NCBI RefSeq assembly: GCF_003626655.1
Contig: NZ_RBAN01000003.1
Location: 806,001-870,000 of the forward strand
Origin: Micromonospora costi
GTDB lineage: Bacteria > Actinomycetota > Actinomycetes > Mycobacteriales > Micromonosporaceae
Length of the DNA stretch: 64,000 nt
Reading direction: 5' to 3'
Shown: in pieces, positions 15,400 through 23,961 of the stretch
Layout: each line of letters begins with the position of its first letter
Numbering within the stretch: the stretch's first letter is position 1
Notes under the pieces: generated by a model
Told to the model about the DNA's origin: nothing
What the model saw: the letters and a program-made list of their open reading frames with translations, nothing else
Databases searched by the model: none
Translations under genes and position numbers: made by a program

Positions 15400-16326
15400 G
15401 TGAGCAGCGCCGAGCCCGGGAGCGCCCGGGTCACCCGTGCCGACCGGCTGACCCCCGCGGAGGTCGCCGACGTCCTCGCCCTGGCCCGCGTGGCCGGCGA
15501 CACCGACGGCGCTGCCCCGTTCGACGAGCACGTCCTGCTGCGGCTACGCGACCCGGACGCCCCGGCCGTGCACCTGGTCAGCCGGGCCGGCGACGGGACA
15601 CTCACCGGGTACGCCCACCTCGACACCAGCGACCCCGCCGACGGGATCGGCGTCGAACTGGTGGTGCACCCGGCGCAGCGGCGGCGCGGCACGGGGCGGT
15701 CGCTGGCCCGCGGCGTGGTCGAGGCGGCCACCGGTCCGGTACGCGCCTGGGCGCACGGCGACCACCCGTCCGCCGCCGCGCTCGCCGTCGACCTCGGCTT
15801 CGCCCGGGCCCGGGTGCTCTGGCAGCTGCGCCGGTCGCTCGCCGCCCCCCTGCCCGAGCCACACCTGCCCGACGGGGTGGTGCTGCGCGCGTTCCAGCCC
15901 GGCGTGGACGACGCGGCCTGGTTGACGCTCAACGCCCGGGCCTTCGCCGAGCACCCCGAGCAGGGCCGCTGGACGCACGACGACCTGCGCGTACGGCTCG
16001 CCGAACCGTGGTTCGACCCGGAGGGCTTCCTGCTCGCGGTCGAGGAGTCGACCGGGCGGCTGGTCGGGTTCCACTGGACCAAGGTCCACGAGCGCCCCGG
16101 CTCGACGCCGATGGGCGAGGTCTACGTGCTGGGCGTCGACCCGTCGGCGCACCGGGGCGGGCTGGGCCGGGCGCTGACCACGGCCGGGCTCGCGTACCTG
16201 CGCGACCGGCGCGGCCTGGACCGGGTCATGCTCTACGTCGACGAATCGAACACGGGCGCGGTCGCCCTCTACGAGCGGTCCGGCTTCCTGCGCTGGGCCG
16301 CGCACGTCAACTACCAGCGGGGCTGA
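15400..16326 (+). CDS. mshD: mycothiol synthase
   Basis: Protein of 308 residues made of two GNAT acetyltransferase domains, the fold of MshD. The enzyme acetylates Cys-GlcN-Ins with acetyl-CoA in the last step of mycothiol synthesis. The N-terminal domain has VVHPAQRRRGTGRSL. The active C-terminal domain has VYVLGVDPSAHRGGLGRAL and MLYVDESNTGAVALYERSGF, both classic acetyl-CoA and MshD blocks. FHWTKVHE is also conserved in MshD. The GTG start follows TACGGT with a 6-nt gap, suggesting its own leaderless promoter. Its place next to glnR and pst is conserved across actinobacteria. Confidence 0.95.
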   Translation: MSSAEPGSARVTRADRLTPAEVADVLALARVAGDTDGAAPFDEHVLLRLRDPDAPAVHLVSRAGDGTLTGYAHLDTSDPADGIGVELVVHPAQRRRGTGRSLARGVVEAATGPVRAWAHGDHPSAAALAVDLGFARARVLWQLRRSLAAPLPEPHLPDGVVLRAFQPGVDDAAWLTLNARAFAEHPEQGRWTHDDLRVRLAEPWFDPEGFLLAVEESTGRLVGFHWTKVHERPGSTPMGEVYVLGVDPSAHRGGLGRALTTAGLAYLRDRRGLDRVMLYVDESNTGAVALYERSGFLRWAAHVNYQRG

Positions 16327-16770
16327 TCCCGGCAGTCCGACCCGTCGCCGCCACCCGGCAACCTCGCCGCCCGCCCGGCGATCCGGCGCCGCCCGGCGGA
16401 CCCCCGTCGCGGTGCGGCGGCCCGGCGCGGCCGACGCCCGGCGCGGCAGACGGTGGTCGCGTACCCACATGACGCCGGGCCGGCGGGGGCCCGATCCGGC
16501 CGGTAACCGTCGGGTCACAGGCCCGCGTCGGGCCGATAACGGCAGACTGGAAATATAGGCATACGTCCGACACGCGTCCGCCAGTTCACGTAACGGACAA
16601 CTCACCCTCAGCGTGTCGTCACCTCGTCTGCTGGACGTGTTCACCCCTCGTTCACTTGCGACGGGCGAGCCGGCTACCTGGCCCTCCTAACTTGTGGAAT
16701 CGGCCGGTCACTGCCGGTCCCCCGGGCCCCGATCCGGGGCGCCAAGTAGACGTGAAGGGATACCCCTCAG
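16327..16770 (+). promoter_or_regulatory. mshD-pstS intergenic control region
   Basis: This 444-base gap contains no convincing gene. Its right part is the pstS promoter with a PHO box. Further left, GTAAC and GTCAC are spaced 6 nt apart at 16503-16518, resembling half of a GlnR box, and GTTCACGTAAC at 16584-16594 is one more PHO-like unit. AT-rich bases at 16550-16560 stand out in this GC-rich DNA. The GlnR reading is tentative. Confidence 0.5.
16639..16660 (+). promoter_or_regulatory. PHO box upstream of pstS
   Basis: Two adjacent 11-bp direct repeats, GTTCACCCCTC and GTTCACTTGCG, match the actinomycete PhoP operator (GTTCACC-type units in 11-bp register). They lie about 110 bases before the pstS start, and TACCTG at 16675-16680 is a possible -10. 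Induction of pstSCAB by phosphate starvation through PhoRP is expected. Confidence 0.85.
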
Positions 16771-17871
16771 GTGAAGCTCCAGCGGCTCGGCGCGATTGCC
16801 TCGCTCGCTCTTACCGCGACGTTCGCTCTCAGCGCATGCGGCTCGGACAACAACGAGCCCGCGACCGGCGCCTCCGGCTCGGCCGCCGCGGCCGACTGCG
16901 CGACCGGCACCCTCAACGCTCAGGGCTCGTCCGCCCAGAAGAACGCCGTGGACGAGTGGATCAAGGCGTACCAGCAGAAGTGCCAGGGCGTCACCATCAA
17001 CTACGAGCCCTCCGGCTCCGGCGCGGGCATCCAGGCCTTCACCGCCGGCACCGCGGACTTCGCGGGCTCGGACTCCGCGCTCAAGCCCGAGGAGCAGCCG
17101 GCGGCCGACGCCAAGTGCTCCGGCGGCCAGGCCATCCACCTGCCGATGGTGATCGGCCCGGTGGCCATCGCCTACAACCTCGACGGCGTGGACAACCTCC
17201 AGCTCAAGCCGGCCACCGTGGCGAAGATCTTCGCTGGCAAGGTGACCAAGTGGGACGACGCCACGATCAAGGCCGACAACCCGGGTGTCACCCTGCCGTC
17301 GACCGCCATCAACGCCGTGCACCGCTCGGACTCCTCCGGCACCACCGACAACTTCACCGCCTTCCTGAGCAAGACCGCCGAGGCCGACTGGACCTTCGGC
17401 AAGGCCAAGGAGTGGAAGGCCCCGGGTGGCACCGGTGCCGCGAAGTCGGACGGCGTGGCCAGCGCCATCAAGGGCCAGGCCGGCACCATCGGCTACGTCG
17501 AGTGGTCGTACGCCGAGAACGGCGGCCTCAAGATGGCCAAGCTGGGCAACGGCGCCGGTGAGTTCGCCGCGCTGACCGCCGAGTCGGCCGGCAAGACCAT
17601 CGCCAGCGCCAAGGTCGAGGGCCAGGGCGACGACCTGAAGATGGCGATCGACTACAACACCAAGGAGCCGGGTGCGTACCCGCTGGTCCTGGTGACCTAC
17701 GAGATCGTCTGCAGCAAGGGCCTCGCCGCCGACAAGCTGCCGCTGGTCAAGGGCTTCCTGACCCACGCCGCCAGCACCGAGGGCCAGTCCGCGCTGACCG
17801 AGCTGGGCTACGCCCCGCTGCCGGAGTCGGTCCGGACCAAGGTCGAGGCCGCGGTCAAGAACATCTCCTGA
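16771..17871 (+). CDS. pstS: phosphate-binding lipoprotein PstS
   Basis: Protein of 366 residues. A lipoprotein signal ends in the lipobox LSAC at about residue 22, then a Gly/Ser/Ala linker leads to the solute-binding domain. Phosphate-binding blocks are visible: NAQGSSAQKNAV, YEPSGSGAGIQAFTAGTADF and HRSDSSGTTDNFTAFLS. It captures phosphate outside the membrane and delivers it to PstC-PstA. The start is GTG, with AAGGG 12 nt upstream. First gene of pstSCAB, behind a PHO box. Codon use and GC are like the neighbours. Confidence 0.97.
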   Translation: MKLQRLGAIASLALTATFALSACGSDNNEPATGASGSAAAADCATGTLNAQGSSAQKNAVDEWIKAYQQKCQGVTINYEPSGSGAGIQAFTAGTADFAGSDSALKPEEQPAADAKCSGGQAIHLPMVIGPVAIAYNLDGVDNLQLKPATVAKIFAGKVTKWDDATIKADNPGVTLPSTAINAVHRSDSSGTTDNFTAFLSKTAEADWTFGKAKEWKAPGGTGAAKSDGVASAIKGQAGTIGYVEWSYAENGGLKMAKLGNGAGEFAALTAESAGKTIASAKVEGQGDDLKMAIDYNTKEPGAYPLVLVTYEIVCSKGLAADKLPLVKGFLTHAASTEGQSALTELGYAPLPESVRTKVEAAVKNIS

Positions 17872-17921
17872 CCTGACCGACTGACCGAACAACCACCTCC
17901 GCAACCGAATCGAGCGAGCAG

Positions 17922-19013
17922 ATGGGTGAAACCCCCCACCGCTCGGCCGACGCCGGCACCGGCGGGACCCGCGTGACCCAGAGTCACGAGCGGCCCGCCG
18001 GTGCCTCGGCGCATGTGGCCGAGGCACCAGTCAGCACCCGTACCCCGGGCGGCACCGGGCTGGGCGGCGGCGGCGCGCTGCCGCGGGCCCGGGCGTTCGG
18101 CGCCGAGCGGGCCTTCCGCGGCCTCACCCTGGCCGCCGGTTCCGCCGTTCTGATCATCATCGCGGCGATCGCGGTCTTCCTGGTCACCAAGGCGGTGCCG
18201 GCGCTGCGCGCCAACACCGAGAGCTTCTGGACGTTCGAGGGCTGGTTCCCGAACGACGCGGAACCCAAGTTCGGCATCGGCGCGCTGGCGTTCGGCACCG
18301 TCCTCAGTGCCGCCCTCGCGCTGCTCGTGGCGGTGCCGGTCGCCCTGGGTATCGCGCTCTACCTCTCCCACTACGCACCGCGCCGGGTCGGCACCACGCT
18401 CGGCTTCCTCATCGACCTGCTCGCCGCCGTGCCCAGCGTGGTCTTCGGTCTCTGGGGCCGGGAGATCTTCCTGCAGCCGGTGCACGACTTCTCGCTCTGG
18501 CTCAACAAGTACTTCAGCTGGATCCCGCTCTTCGGCGGTGACGGCCCCTTCGGCAAGTCGATCCTGCTCGGCTCGCTGGTCCTCGCCATCATGGTGCTGC
18601 CGATCATCACCTCGCTCTCCCGCGAGGTGTTCCTGCAGACGCCGACGGCCAACGAGGAGGCGGCCCTCGCCCTCGGTGCCACCCGCTGGGAGATGCTCCG
18701 CACGGCGGTGCTGCCGTACGGGCGGCCCGGCATCATCGCCGCCGTGATGCTCGGCCTGGGCCGCGCGCTCGGTGAGACCATCGCGCTCGCGATGACGCTC
18801 GGCATCACGTTCAACATCTCGTTCAACCTGATCGAGAACGGCGGCAACAGCATCGCCGCGAACATCGCCAACACGTTCGGCGAGGCGAACGAGACCGGCC
18901 GGGGCGCGCTCATCGCCTCCGGCCTCGTGCTCTTCGCGATCACGCTGATCGTCAACATCACCGCGCGCGCGATCATCTACCGCCGCCGGGAGTTCACGGA
19001 GTCGGCCGCATGA
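17922..19013 (+). CDS. pstC: phosphate ABC transporter permease PstC
   Basis: Protein of 363 residues. It has a long, poorly conserved N-terminus (about 60 residues, Gly/Ala/Thr-rich) before the first span (AVLIIIAAIAVFLVTKAVPA), then five further membrane segments. The permease coupling loop EEAALALGATRWEMLRTAVLPYG is clear near residue 245; it docks on the ATPase PstB. PstC and PstA form the phosphate channel. It is 50 bases downstream of pstS and overlaps pstA by an ATGA junction. Confidence 0.95.
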   Translation: MGETPHRSADAGTGGTRVTQSHERPAGASAHVAEAPVSTRTPGGTGLGGGGALPRARAFGAERAFRGLTLAAGSAVLIIIAAIAVFLVTKAVPALRANTESFWTFEGWFPNDAEPKFGIGALAFGTVLSAALALLVAVPVALGIALYLSHYAPRRVGTTLGFLIDLLAAVPSVVFGLWGREIFLQPVHDFSLWLNKYFSWIPLFGGDGPFGKSILLGSLVLAIMVLPIITSLSREVFLQTPTANEEAALALGATRWEMLRTAVLPYGRPGIIAAVMLGLGRALGETIALAMTLGITFNISFNLIENGGNSIAANIANTFGEANETGRGALIASGLVLFAITLIVNITARAIIYRRREFTESAA

Positions 19014-20098
19014 GCACCGCAGTCACCACCCACCGTCCCCGCCCGGCGGCCCAGCCGGCCACCCTGCGGGCGAAGCGACTGCCCTGGTACGCCGCGCCCG
19101 CCATCGCGCTGGCCGCCCTCGTGGTGGCCGCCGCCGTGGTGTACGGCGTCGGCATCGGCGGCCCGGTGCTCGTCGTGGTCCTGGCCGCGGTGCTCTACCT
19201 GGCCGGGCTCTTCGCCGCGGCGAACGCCGTCGAGGGGCGCCGTTCGGCCCGCAACCGCACCTGGAGCGCGCTGATCCACTCGGCGTTCGTGCTCGCCGTG
19301 CTGCCGCTCGCGTCGGTGGTGTGGACGCTCGTCAGCAACGGGTTCGAACGGCTCGACGGCAACTTCTTCTTCACCTCGATGAACAACATCGGGGCCCGGG
19401 ACCCGGAGGGCGGGGCGTACCACGCCATCGTGGGCACCCTGGAGCAGGTCGGCATCGCCACCCTGATCACCGTCCCGCTGGGCATCCTCTGCGCCATCTA
19501 CGTGGTCGAGTACGGCCGGGGCCGGTTCGCCTTCGCGATCCGGTTCTTCGTCGACGTGATGACCGGCATCCCGTCGATCGTCTCCGGCCTCTTCGTCCTG
19601 GCGTTCTGGGTGCTGATCGTGTCGCCGTGGTTCAACGACGGCCGGCCGAGCTTCTCCGGCTTCGCCGCCGCGCTGGCGCTGAGCGTGCTGATGCTGCCCA
19701 CGGTGGTGCGGTCCACCGAGGAGATGCTCCGGCTCGTCCCGGCTCCGCTGCGCGAGGGCGCGTACGCCCTGGGCGTGCCGAAGTGGAAGACCATCCTGCG
19801 GGTCGTGCTGCCGACCGCGCTGCCCGGCATCGTCACCGGCGTCATGCTCGCCATCGCGCGCGCTGCCGGCGAGACGGCGCCGGTGCTGCTCGTCGCCGGC
19901 GGCGGCGCGGCGATCAACTTCAACCCCTTCGAGAACAACCAGTCGTCGCTCGCGCTCTTCGTCTACCAGCAGGCCGGCGACGCGTCGCGGTACGCCCCCG
20001 CCCGGGCGTGGACCGCGGCCCTCACCCTGGTAGCCCTCGTCCTGATCCTGACGATCGCGGCGAAGCTGCTGGCCCGTCGCAACCGGCTCGGCCGATGA
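19010..20098 (+). CDS. pstA: phosphate ABC transporter permease PstA
   Basis: Protein of 362 residues with two or three extra N-terminal spans (ALAALVVAAAVVYGVGIG and LVVVLAAVLYLAGLFA) before the usual six-helix permease core. The coupling loop is LREGAYALGVPKWKTILRVVLP near residue 250. FFVDVMTGIPSIVSGLF is the typical PstA segment. The ATG overlaps the pstC stop. It forms the second half of the phosphate channel in the inner membrane. Confidence 0.95.
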   Translation: MSTAVTTHRPRPAAQPATLRAKRLPWYAAPAIALAALVVAAAVVYGVGIGGPVLVVVLAAVLYLAGLFAAANAVEGRRSARNRTWSALIHSAFVLAVLPLASVVWTLVSNGFERLDGNFFFTSMNNIGARDPEGGAYHAIVGTLEQVGIATLITVPLGILCAIYVVEYGRGRFAFAIRFFVDVMTGIPSIVSGLFVLAFWVLIVSPWFNDGRPSFSGFAAALALSVLMLPTVVRSTEEMLRLVPAPLREGAYALGVPKWKTILRVVLPTALPGIVTGVMLAIARAAGETAPVLLVAGGGAAINFNPFENNQSSLALFVYQQAGDASRYAPARAWTAALTLVALVLILTIAAKLLARRNRLGR

Positions 20099-20118
20099 TC
20101 ACCGGAGGTACCACCACC

Positions 20119-20895
20119 ATGGCCAAGCGCATCGAAGCCACGAACGTCACCGCCTACTACGGCAGCTTCAAGGCGATCGAGAACATCAACCTGACCGTCG
20201 AGCCGAAGACGGTCACCGCCCTCATCGGCCCCTCCGGCTGCGGCAAGTCCACCTTCCTGCGGTCGATCAACCGGATGCACGAGGTGCTTCCGGGCGCCCG
20301 GGTCGAGGGCAGCCTCACCATCGACGACCAGGACATCTACGACCGGGACGTGGACGTCACCGCGGTCCGGCGCATGATCGGCATGGTCTTCCAGCGCCCG
20401 AACCCGTTCCCCACCATGAGCATCTACGAGAACGTGGTGGCCGGGCTGCGGCTCAACGGCGTCCGCAGGAAGTCGATCCTGGACGAGGCCGCGGAGAAGG
20501 CGCTCCGCTCGGCGAACCTGTGGGACGAGGTCAAGGACCGGCTCGGCAAGCCCGGCGCCGGCCTCTCCGGCGGTCAGCAGCAGCGGCTGTGCATCGCGCG
20601 GACGATCGCCGTCGAGCCGCAGGTGGTGCTCATGGACGAGCCCTGCTCGGCGCTCGACCCGATCTCCACGCTGGCCATCGAGGACCTGATGTTCCAGCTC
20701 AAGGACAAGTTCACGATCATCATCGTGACGCACAACATGCAGCAGGCCGCCCGGGTCTCGGACCGGACGGCGTTCTTCTCGATCGAGAAGACCGGTGACC
20801 CCGGCCGCCTCATCGAGTACGACAACACCCAGAAGATCTTCAGCAACCCGAGCCAGAAGAAGACCGAGGACTACATCACGGGCCGCTTCGGCTGA
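20119..20895 (+). CDS. pstB: phosphate ABC transporter ATPase PstB
   Basis: Protein of 258 residues, the full normal length. Walker A is GPSGCGKST (residues 37-45), the Q-loop is VFQRPNPFP, the signature is LSGGQQQRL (149-157), Walker B is VVLMDEPCSALD and the switch histidine is in VTHNMQQA. It powers phosphate import by PstCA. The ATG lies 20 bases after pstA with GGAGG 10 nt upstream. No phoU follows in this operon. The transcript should end at the T-tailed hairpin just beyond it. Confidence 0.97.
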   Translation: MAKRIEATNVTAYYGSFKAIENINLTVEPKTVTALIGPSGCGKSTFLRSINRMHEVLPGARVEGSLTIDDQDIYDRDVDVTAVRRMIGMVFQRPNPFPTMSIYENVVAGLRLNGVRRKSILDEAAEKALRSANLWDEVKDRLGKPGAGLSGGQQQRLCIARTIAVEPQVVLMDEPCSALDPISTLAIEDLMFQLKDKFTIIIVTHNMQQAARVSDRTAFFSIEKTGDPGRLIEYDNTQKIFSNPSQKKTEDYITGRFG

Positions 20896-20910
20896 GCCGA
20901 CGGGAACCAC

Positions 20911-20997
20911 GCCCTCCGCGATCTTGCACTTTCGGCCTTCGTTCTGACCCGGTATGACCTGGTTTGCCGGGGCAGAAAGTGCAAGATCGCGGGGGGC
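20911..20997 (+). terminator. pst operon terminator, GATC-type hairpin 3
   Basis: An 18-bp perfect core (20916-20933 with 20975-20992, containing GCGATCTTGCACTTTC) extends to 23 pairs with one G-U. It is followed by four T's at 20998-21001. It sits 16 bases past the pstB stop, so it fits an intrinsic terminator for the plus strand and could also serve the converging NUDIX gene. Confidence 0.85.
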
Positions 20998-21012
20998 TTT
21001 TGGCGTGCCGGG

Positions 21013-21846
21013 TCAGGGCAGGGTGAAGCGTGGGGGGCCTTCTCGTGGGAGGTCCAGGCGCGGGGTTACCGGGGTTGCGGCGTCTCGGGTTGCCGCGGCC
21101 TTCGCCACGCCTCGCAGGTCTCCCGCGGCGGCGACCTGCCCCAGGGTGACGAGGGTGGGCGGCAGCATGGTCAGCTCGCCCGCCTCCGCCCGGGCCCGAG
21201 CCTCCGCCGGCCGGATCCACAGCACGTGGTCGGCCTCGCTGGACACGTTGCGGGTCCGCTGGCCCTCGGGCAGCAGGGCCACGAAGAAGTACGTGTCGAA
21301 GCGGCGCGGCTCGAACTCCGGCGTGATCCAGCGACTCCACGGCAGCAGCAGGTCGGAGCGGAGCGTGAGCCCCCGCTCGGCGAGCAGGTCCGCGAAGCCG
21401 CCCCGGTGCTGCTCCAGGGCCACCCGGGCCGCCTCCCAGTCGTCGCCGCTGACGTCGCCCACCACGCTGTTCGCGTCCGGGCCGGCCAGCAGGACTCCGG
21501 CCTCCTCGAAGACCTCGCGGGCGGCGGCGCAGACCACCGCCTGGGCCGCGTCGGCCGCGAGACCCAGCCGCCGCCCCCACTCGGCCGGTTCGGGGCCGGC
21601 CCAGTCCAGGTGCGCCTGGGAGTCGGACCGGTCCACCCCGCCGCCGGGGAAGGCGTACATGCCGCCGAAGGCCATGGCGGCGACCCGGCGGATCAGGTAC
21701 ACCTCGAAGTCCTCGCCGGCCGGCCGCAGCAGCAGCACGGTGGCCGCCACCCGGGGCACCGCCGGCACCCCACCCTCGGCCCGGAACCGCCGGGCGTGCT
21801 CCACGAGCGCCGGCGGCGCGGGGAAGCCGTCGTGGTCGATCGTCAT
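21013..21846 (-). CDS. NUDIX hydrolase (NUDT19/NUDT8-like)
   Basis: Protein of 277 residues. The Nudix helix is seen as AAAREVFEEAGVLL (REx2EExG) near residue 115. It is separated from the glycines GGMYAFPGGGVD by an insertion of about 35 residues, as in NUDT19 and RP2p-type CoA-pyrophosphatases. The substrate may be an acyl-CoA or other nucleoside diphosphate derivative; this is not determined. A strand PRVAATVLLLRPAGEDFEVYL opens the fold. TAGGCT at 21853-21858 lies 6 nt before the ATG, so it is probably leaderless. Divergent from the oxidoreductase gene. Confidence 0.88.
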   Translation of the reverse strand: MTIDHDGFPAPPALVEHARRFRAEGGVPAVPRVAATVLLLRPAGEDFEVYLIRRVAAMAFGGMYAFPGGGVDRSDSQAHLDWAGPEPAEWGRRLGLAADAAQAVVCAAAREVFEEAGVLLAGPDANSVVGDVSGDDWEAARVALEQHRGGFADLLAERGLTLRSDLLLPWSRWITPEFEPRRFDTYFFVALLPEGQRTRNVSSEADHVLWIRPAEARARAEAGELTMLPPTLVTLGQVAAAGDLRGVAKAAATRDAATPVTPRLDLPREGPPRFTLP

Positions 21847-21916
21847 GAGGCGAGCCTAGTTCCCGACCCGTGGAGCCCTGATCGCCTGTTCAGCGGGCTC
21901 GGCTAGCGTGGCCGGC

Positions 21917-22885
21917 ATGACTCGTTGGGGGATTCTCGCCACCGGCCAGATCGCGGGGCGTTTCGCCGAAGACCTCCGGCTCGTACCGGATGCGGAACTG
22001 GTCGCGGTCGGCTCCCGTACGGCCGAGAGCGCGAAGCTCTTCGCCGAGCGGCACGACGTGCCGCGGGCGTACGGCTCCTGGGCGGAACTGGCCGCGGACC
22101 CGGAACTCGACGTGGTGTACGTGGCGACGCCACACGCCGCGCACCACGAGGCCGCCATGACCTGCCTGGCCGCCGGCAGGGCGGTGCTGTTGGAGAAGCC
22201 GTTCACGCTCGACCTGGCGACCAGCACCGAGCTGGTCGAGACCGCGCGCGCCGCCGGGGTCTTTCTCATGGAGGCCATGTGGATGCGGACGAACCCGCTG
22301 ATCCTGCGCATGGTCGAGGTGATCGCCGACGGCGCCATCGGCACGGTGACGAGCGTCCAGGCCGACTTCGGGGTGGCCGGGCCGTTCCCGCCCGAGCACC
22401 GGATGCGGGCCCGGGTCCTGGGCGGCGGCGCCCTGCTCGACCTGGGCGTCTACCCGCTGAGCCTGGCGCACCTGCTGCTCGGGACGCCGCAGCACATCCG
22501 GTCCTGGGCCACGATCGGCCCCGAGGGCGTGGACGAGAACACGGGGATCGTGCTCGGGTACGACTCGGGCGCGGTCGCCACGCTGAGCTGCGGCATCGTC
22601 GGCGCCACCCCGCTGGTGGCCTCCGTGACCGGCACCGCCGGCCGCATCGAGCTGCCGGCGCCGTTCTTCCGGCCCGACTCGCTGACCCTGCACCGGGCCG
22701 GCGCCGAGCCGGAGACGATCCCCGCCGACCTGACCGGCGGCGGCTACCAGTACGAGGCGATCGAGGTGCAGCGCTGCCTGGCGGCCGGGCTCACCGAGAG
22801 CCCGCTGGTGCCGCATGCCACCACCCTCGAGGTGATGGCCCTGCTCGACACGATCCGCGCCCAGATCGGCGTCGACTACGCCTGA
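21917..22885 (+). CDS. Gfo/Idh/MocA-family oxidoreductase
   Basis: Protein of 322 residues. The N-terminal Rossmann fold begins WGILATGQIAGRFAEDL, a variant of the usual G-x-G-x-x-G/A. YVATPHAAHHEAA and AVLLEKPFTLD are the standard NAD(P)-binding and EKP blocks (catalytic Lys). The C-terminal domain carries LGGGALLDLGVYPLSLA. It resembles trans-1,2-dihydrobenzene-1,2-diol dehydrogenase or other sugar dehydrogenases; the substrate is unknown. ATG 21917 follows TAGCGT by 7 nt; a GTG 9 bases earlier is less likely. Confidence 0.9.
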   Translation: MTRWGILATGQIAGRFAEDLRLVPDAELVAVGSRTAESAKLFAERHDVPRAYGSWAELAADPELDVVYVATPHAAHHEAAMTCLAAGRAVLLEKPFTLDLATSTELVETARAAGVFLMEAMWMRTNPLILRMVEVIADGAIGTVTSVQADFGVAGPFPPEHRMRARVLGGGALLDLGVYPLSLAHLLLGTPQHIRSWATIGPEGVDENTGIVLGYDSGAVATLSCGIVGATPLVASVTGTAGRIELPAPFFRPDSLTLHRAGAEPETIPADLTGGGYQYEAIEVQRCLAAGLTESPLVPHATTLEVMALLDTIRAQIGVDYA

Positions 22886-22901
22886 CCTCCCCGCGACGGG
22901 A

Positions 22902-22932
22902 AGGGGCCCCCGGGTGACACCCGGGGGCCCCT
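22902..22932. terminator. hairpin between convergent genes
   Basis: Near-perfect stem AGGGGCCCCCGGGTG with a complementary right arm ending at 22932 and a minimal loop, 16 bases after the oxidoreductase stop. It also lies just beyond the stop of the phosphate transporter gene on the other strand, so it can end both transcripts. Confidence 0.8.
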
Positions 22933-22949
22933 GTCCGTTCCTGTCCGGC

Positions 22950-23957
22950 TCAGCCGAAGAGCGGGCGCACCACCAGGTAGGTGAGGCAGGCGATCAGCGC
23001 CGCGGCTGGGAACGTGATGATCCACGCGATGACGATGTTGCCGGCCACGTTCCAACGCACCGCGGAGAGCCGCTTCGTCGCGCCCACGCCCATGATCGCC
23101 GAGGTGATCGTGTGCGTGGTCGAGATCGGCGCCTTCAGCACGAGCGCGTTGAAGTAGAGAACGGCGCTGGCCACCGTCTCGGCCGCGAAGCCCTCCGGCG
23201 GCCCCAGGTCGATGATCTTGCGTCCCAGGGTCCGGATGATCCGCCAGCCGCCCGCGTACGTGCCGAGGGCGAGCATCGTGGCGGACGTCCAGAAGACCCA
23301 GCCCGGGATGTGCGTCTTGCTCTCCTGGAAGCCGCCGGTGTAGAGCGCGAGGACCACGATGCCCATGGTCTTGGCGGCGTCCTGCATGCCGTGACCGACC
23401 GACATGGCGGCGGCCGACGCGGTCTGCGCCCACCGGAAGCCCCGGTTCAGCTTGCCCGGCTGCCCCTTCCGGAACAGCCAGAGGATCGCGAGCATCACGA
23501 GGTAGCCGAGGGTGAGGCCGACGATCGGCGAGATCACCATCGGCAGGATGACCTTCTCGACGATGTTCATCCACTGGACCACGCCGCCGGCCGCGAGCAG
23601 GGTGGCGCCGACCAGGCCGCCGAAGAGCGCGTGCGAGGAGGACGACGGCAGGCCGAAGTACCAGGTGATCAGGTTCCAGGCGATCGCGCCGAGCACACCG
23701 GCGAAGACCACCCCGAGGCTGGCCACCCCCGTGGGGAGCGTGACCAGGCCGTCGCCGACCGTCTTCGCCACGCCGGCGCCGAAGTGCGCGCCGACGAAGT
23801 TGCCGACCGCGGCCAGCAGGAGGGCGATCCGGGGTGTCAGGGCCCGTGTGGAGACACTTGTCGCGATCGCGTTGGCAGCATCGTGGAAGCCGTTGGTGTA
23901 GTCGAACGCCAAGGCCACCGCGATCACCGCCAGCACGGCGATGAGTTCGGGTGTCAC
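22950..23957 (-). CDS. PiT-family low-affinity inorganic phosphate transporter
   Basis: Protein of 335 residues with about ten spans. The two PHO4 signature repeats are present: FDYTNGFHDAANAIATSV near the N-terminus and APISTTHTITSAIMGVGATK near the C-terminus. FGLPSSSSHALFGGLVGA is another conserved loop. It imports phosphate, probably as a metal-phosphate complex driven by protons. The GTG start is 4 bases after the stop of the DUF47 gene, so the two are co-translated. A PHO-type repeat upstream of the pair suggests PhoP control, as known for pit genes in Streptomyces. Confidence 0.93.
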   Translation of the reverse strand: MTPELIAVLAVIAVALAFDYTNGFHDAANAIATSVSTRALTPRIALLLAAVGNFVGAHFGAGVAKTVGDGLVTLPTGVASLGVVFAGVLGAIAWNLITWYFGLPSSSSHALFGGLVGATLLAAGGVVQWMNIVEKVILPMVISPIVGLTLGYLVMLAILWLFRKGQPGKLNRGFRWAQTASAAAMSVGHGMQDAAKTMGIVVLALYTGGFQESKTHIPGWVFWTSATMLALGTYAGGWRIIRTLGRKIIDLGPPEGFAAETVASAVLYFNALVLKAPISTTHTITSAIMGVGATKRLSAVRWNVAGNIVIAWIITFPAAALIACLTYLVVRPLFG

Positions 23958-23961
23958 AGGA

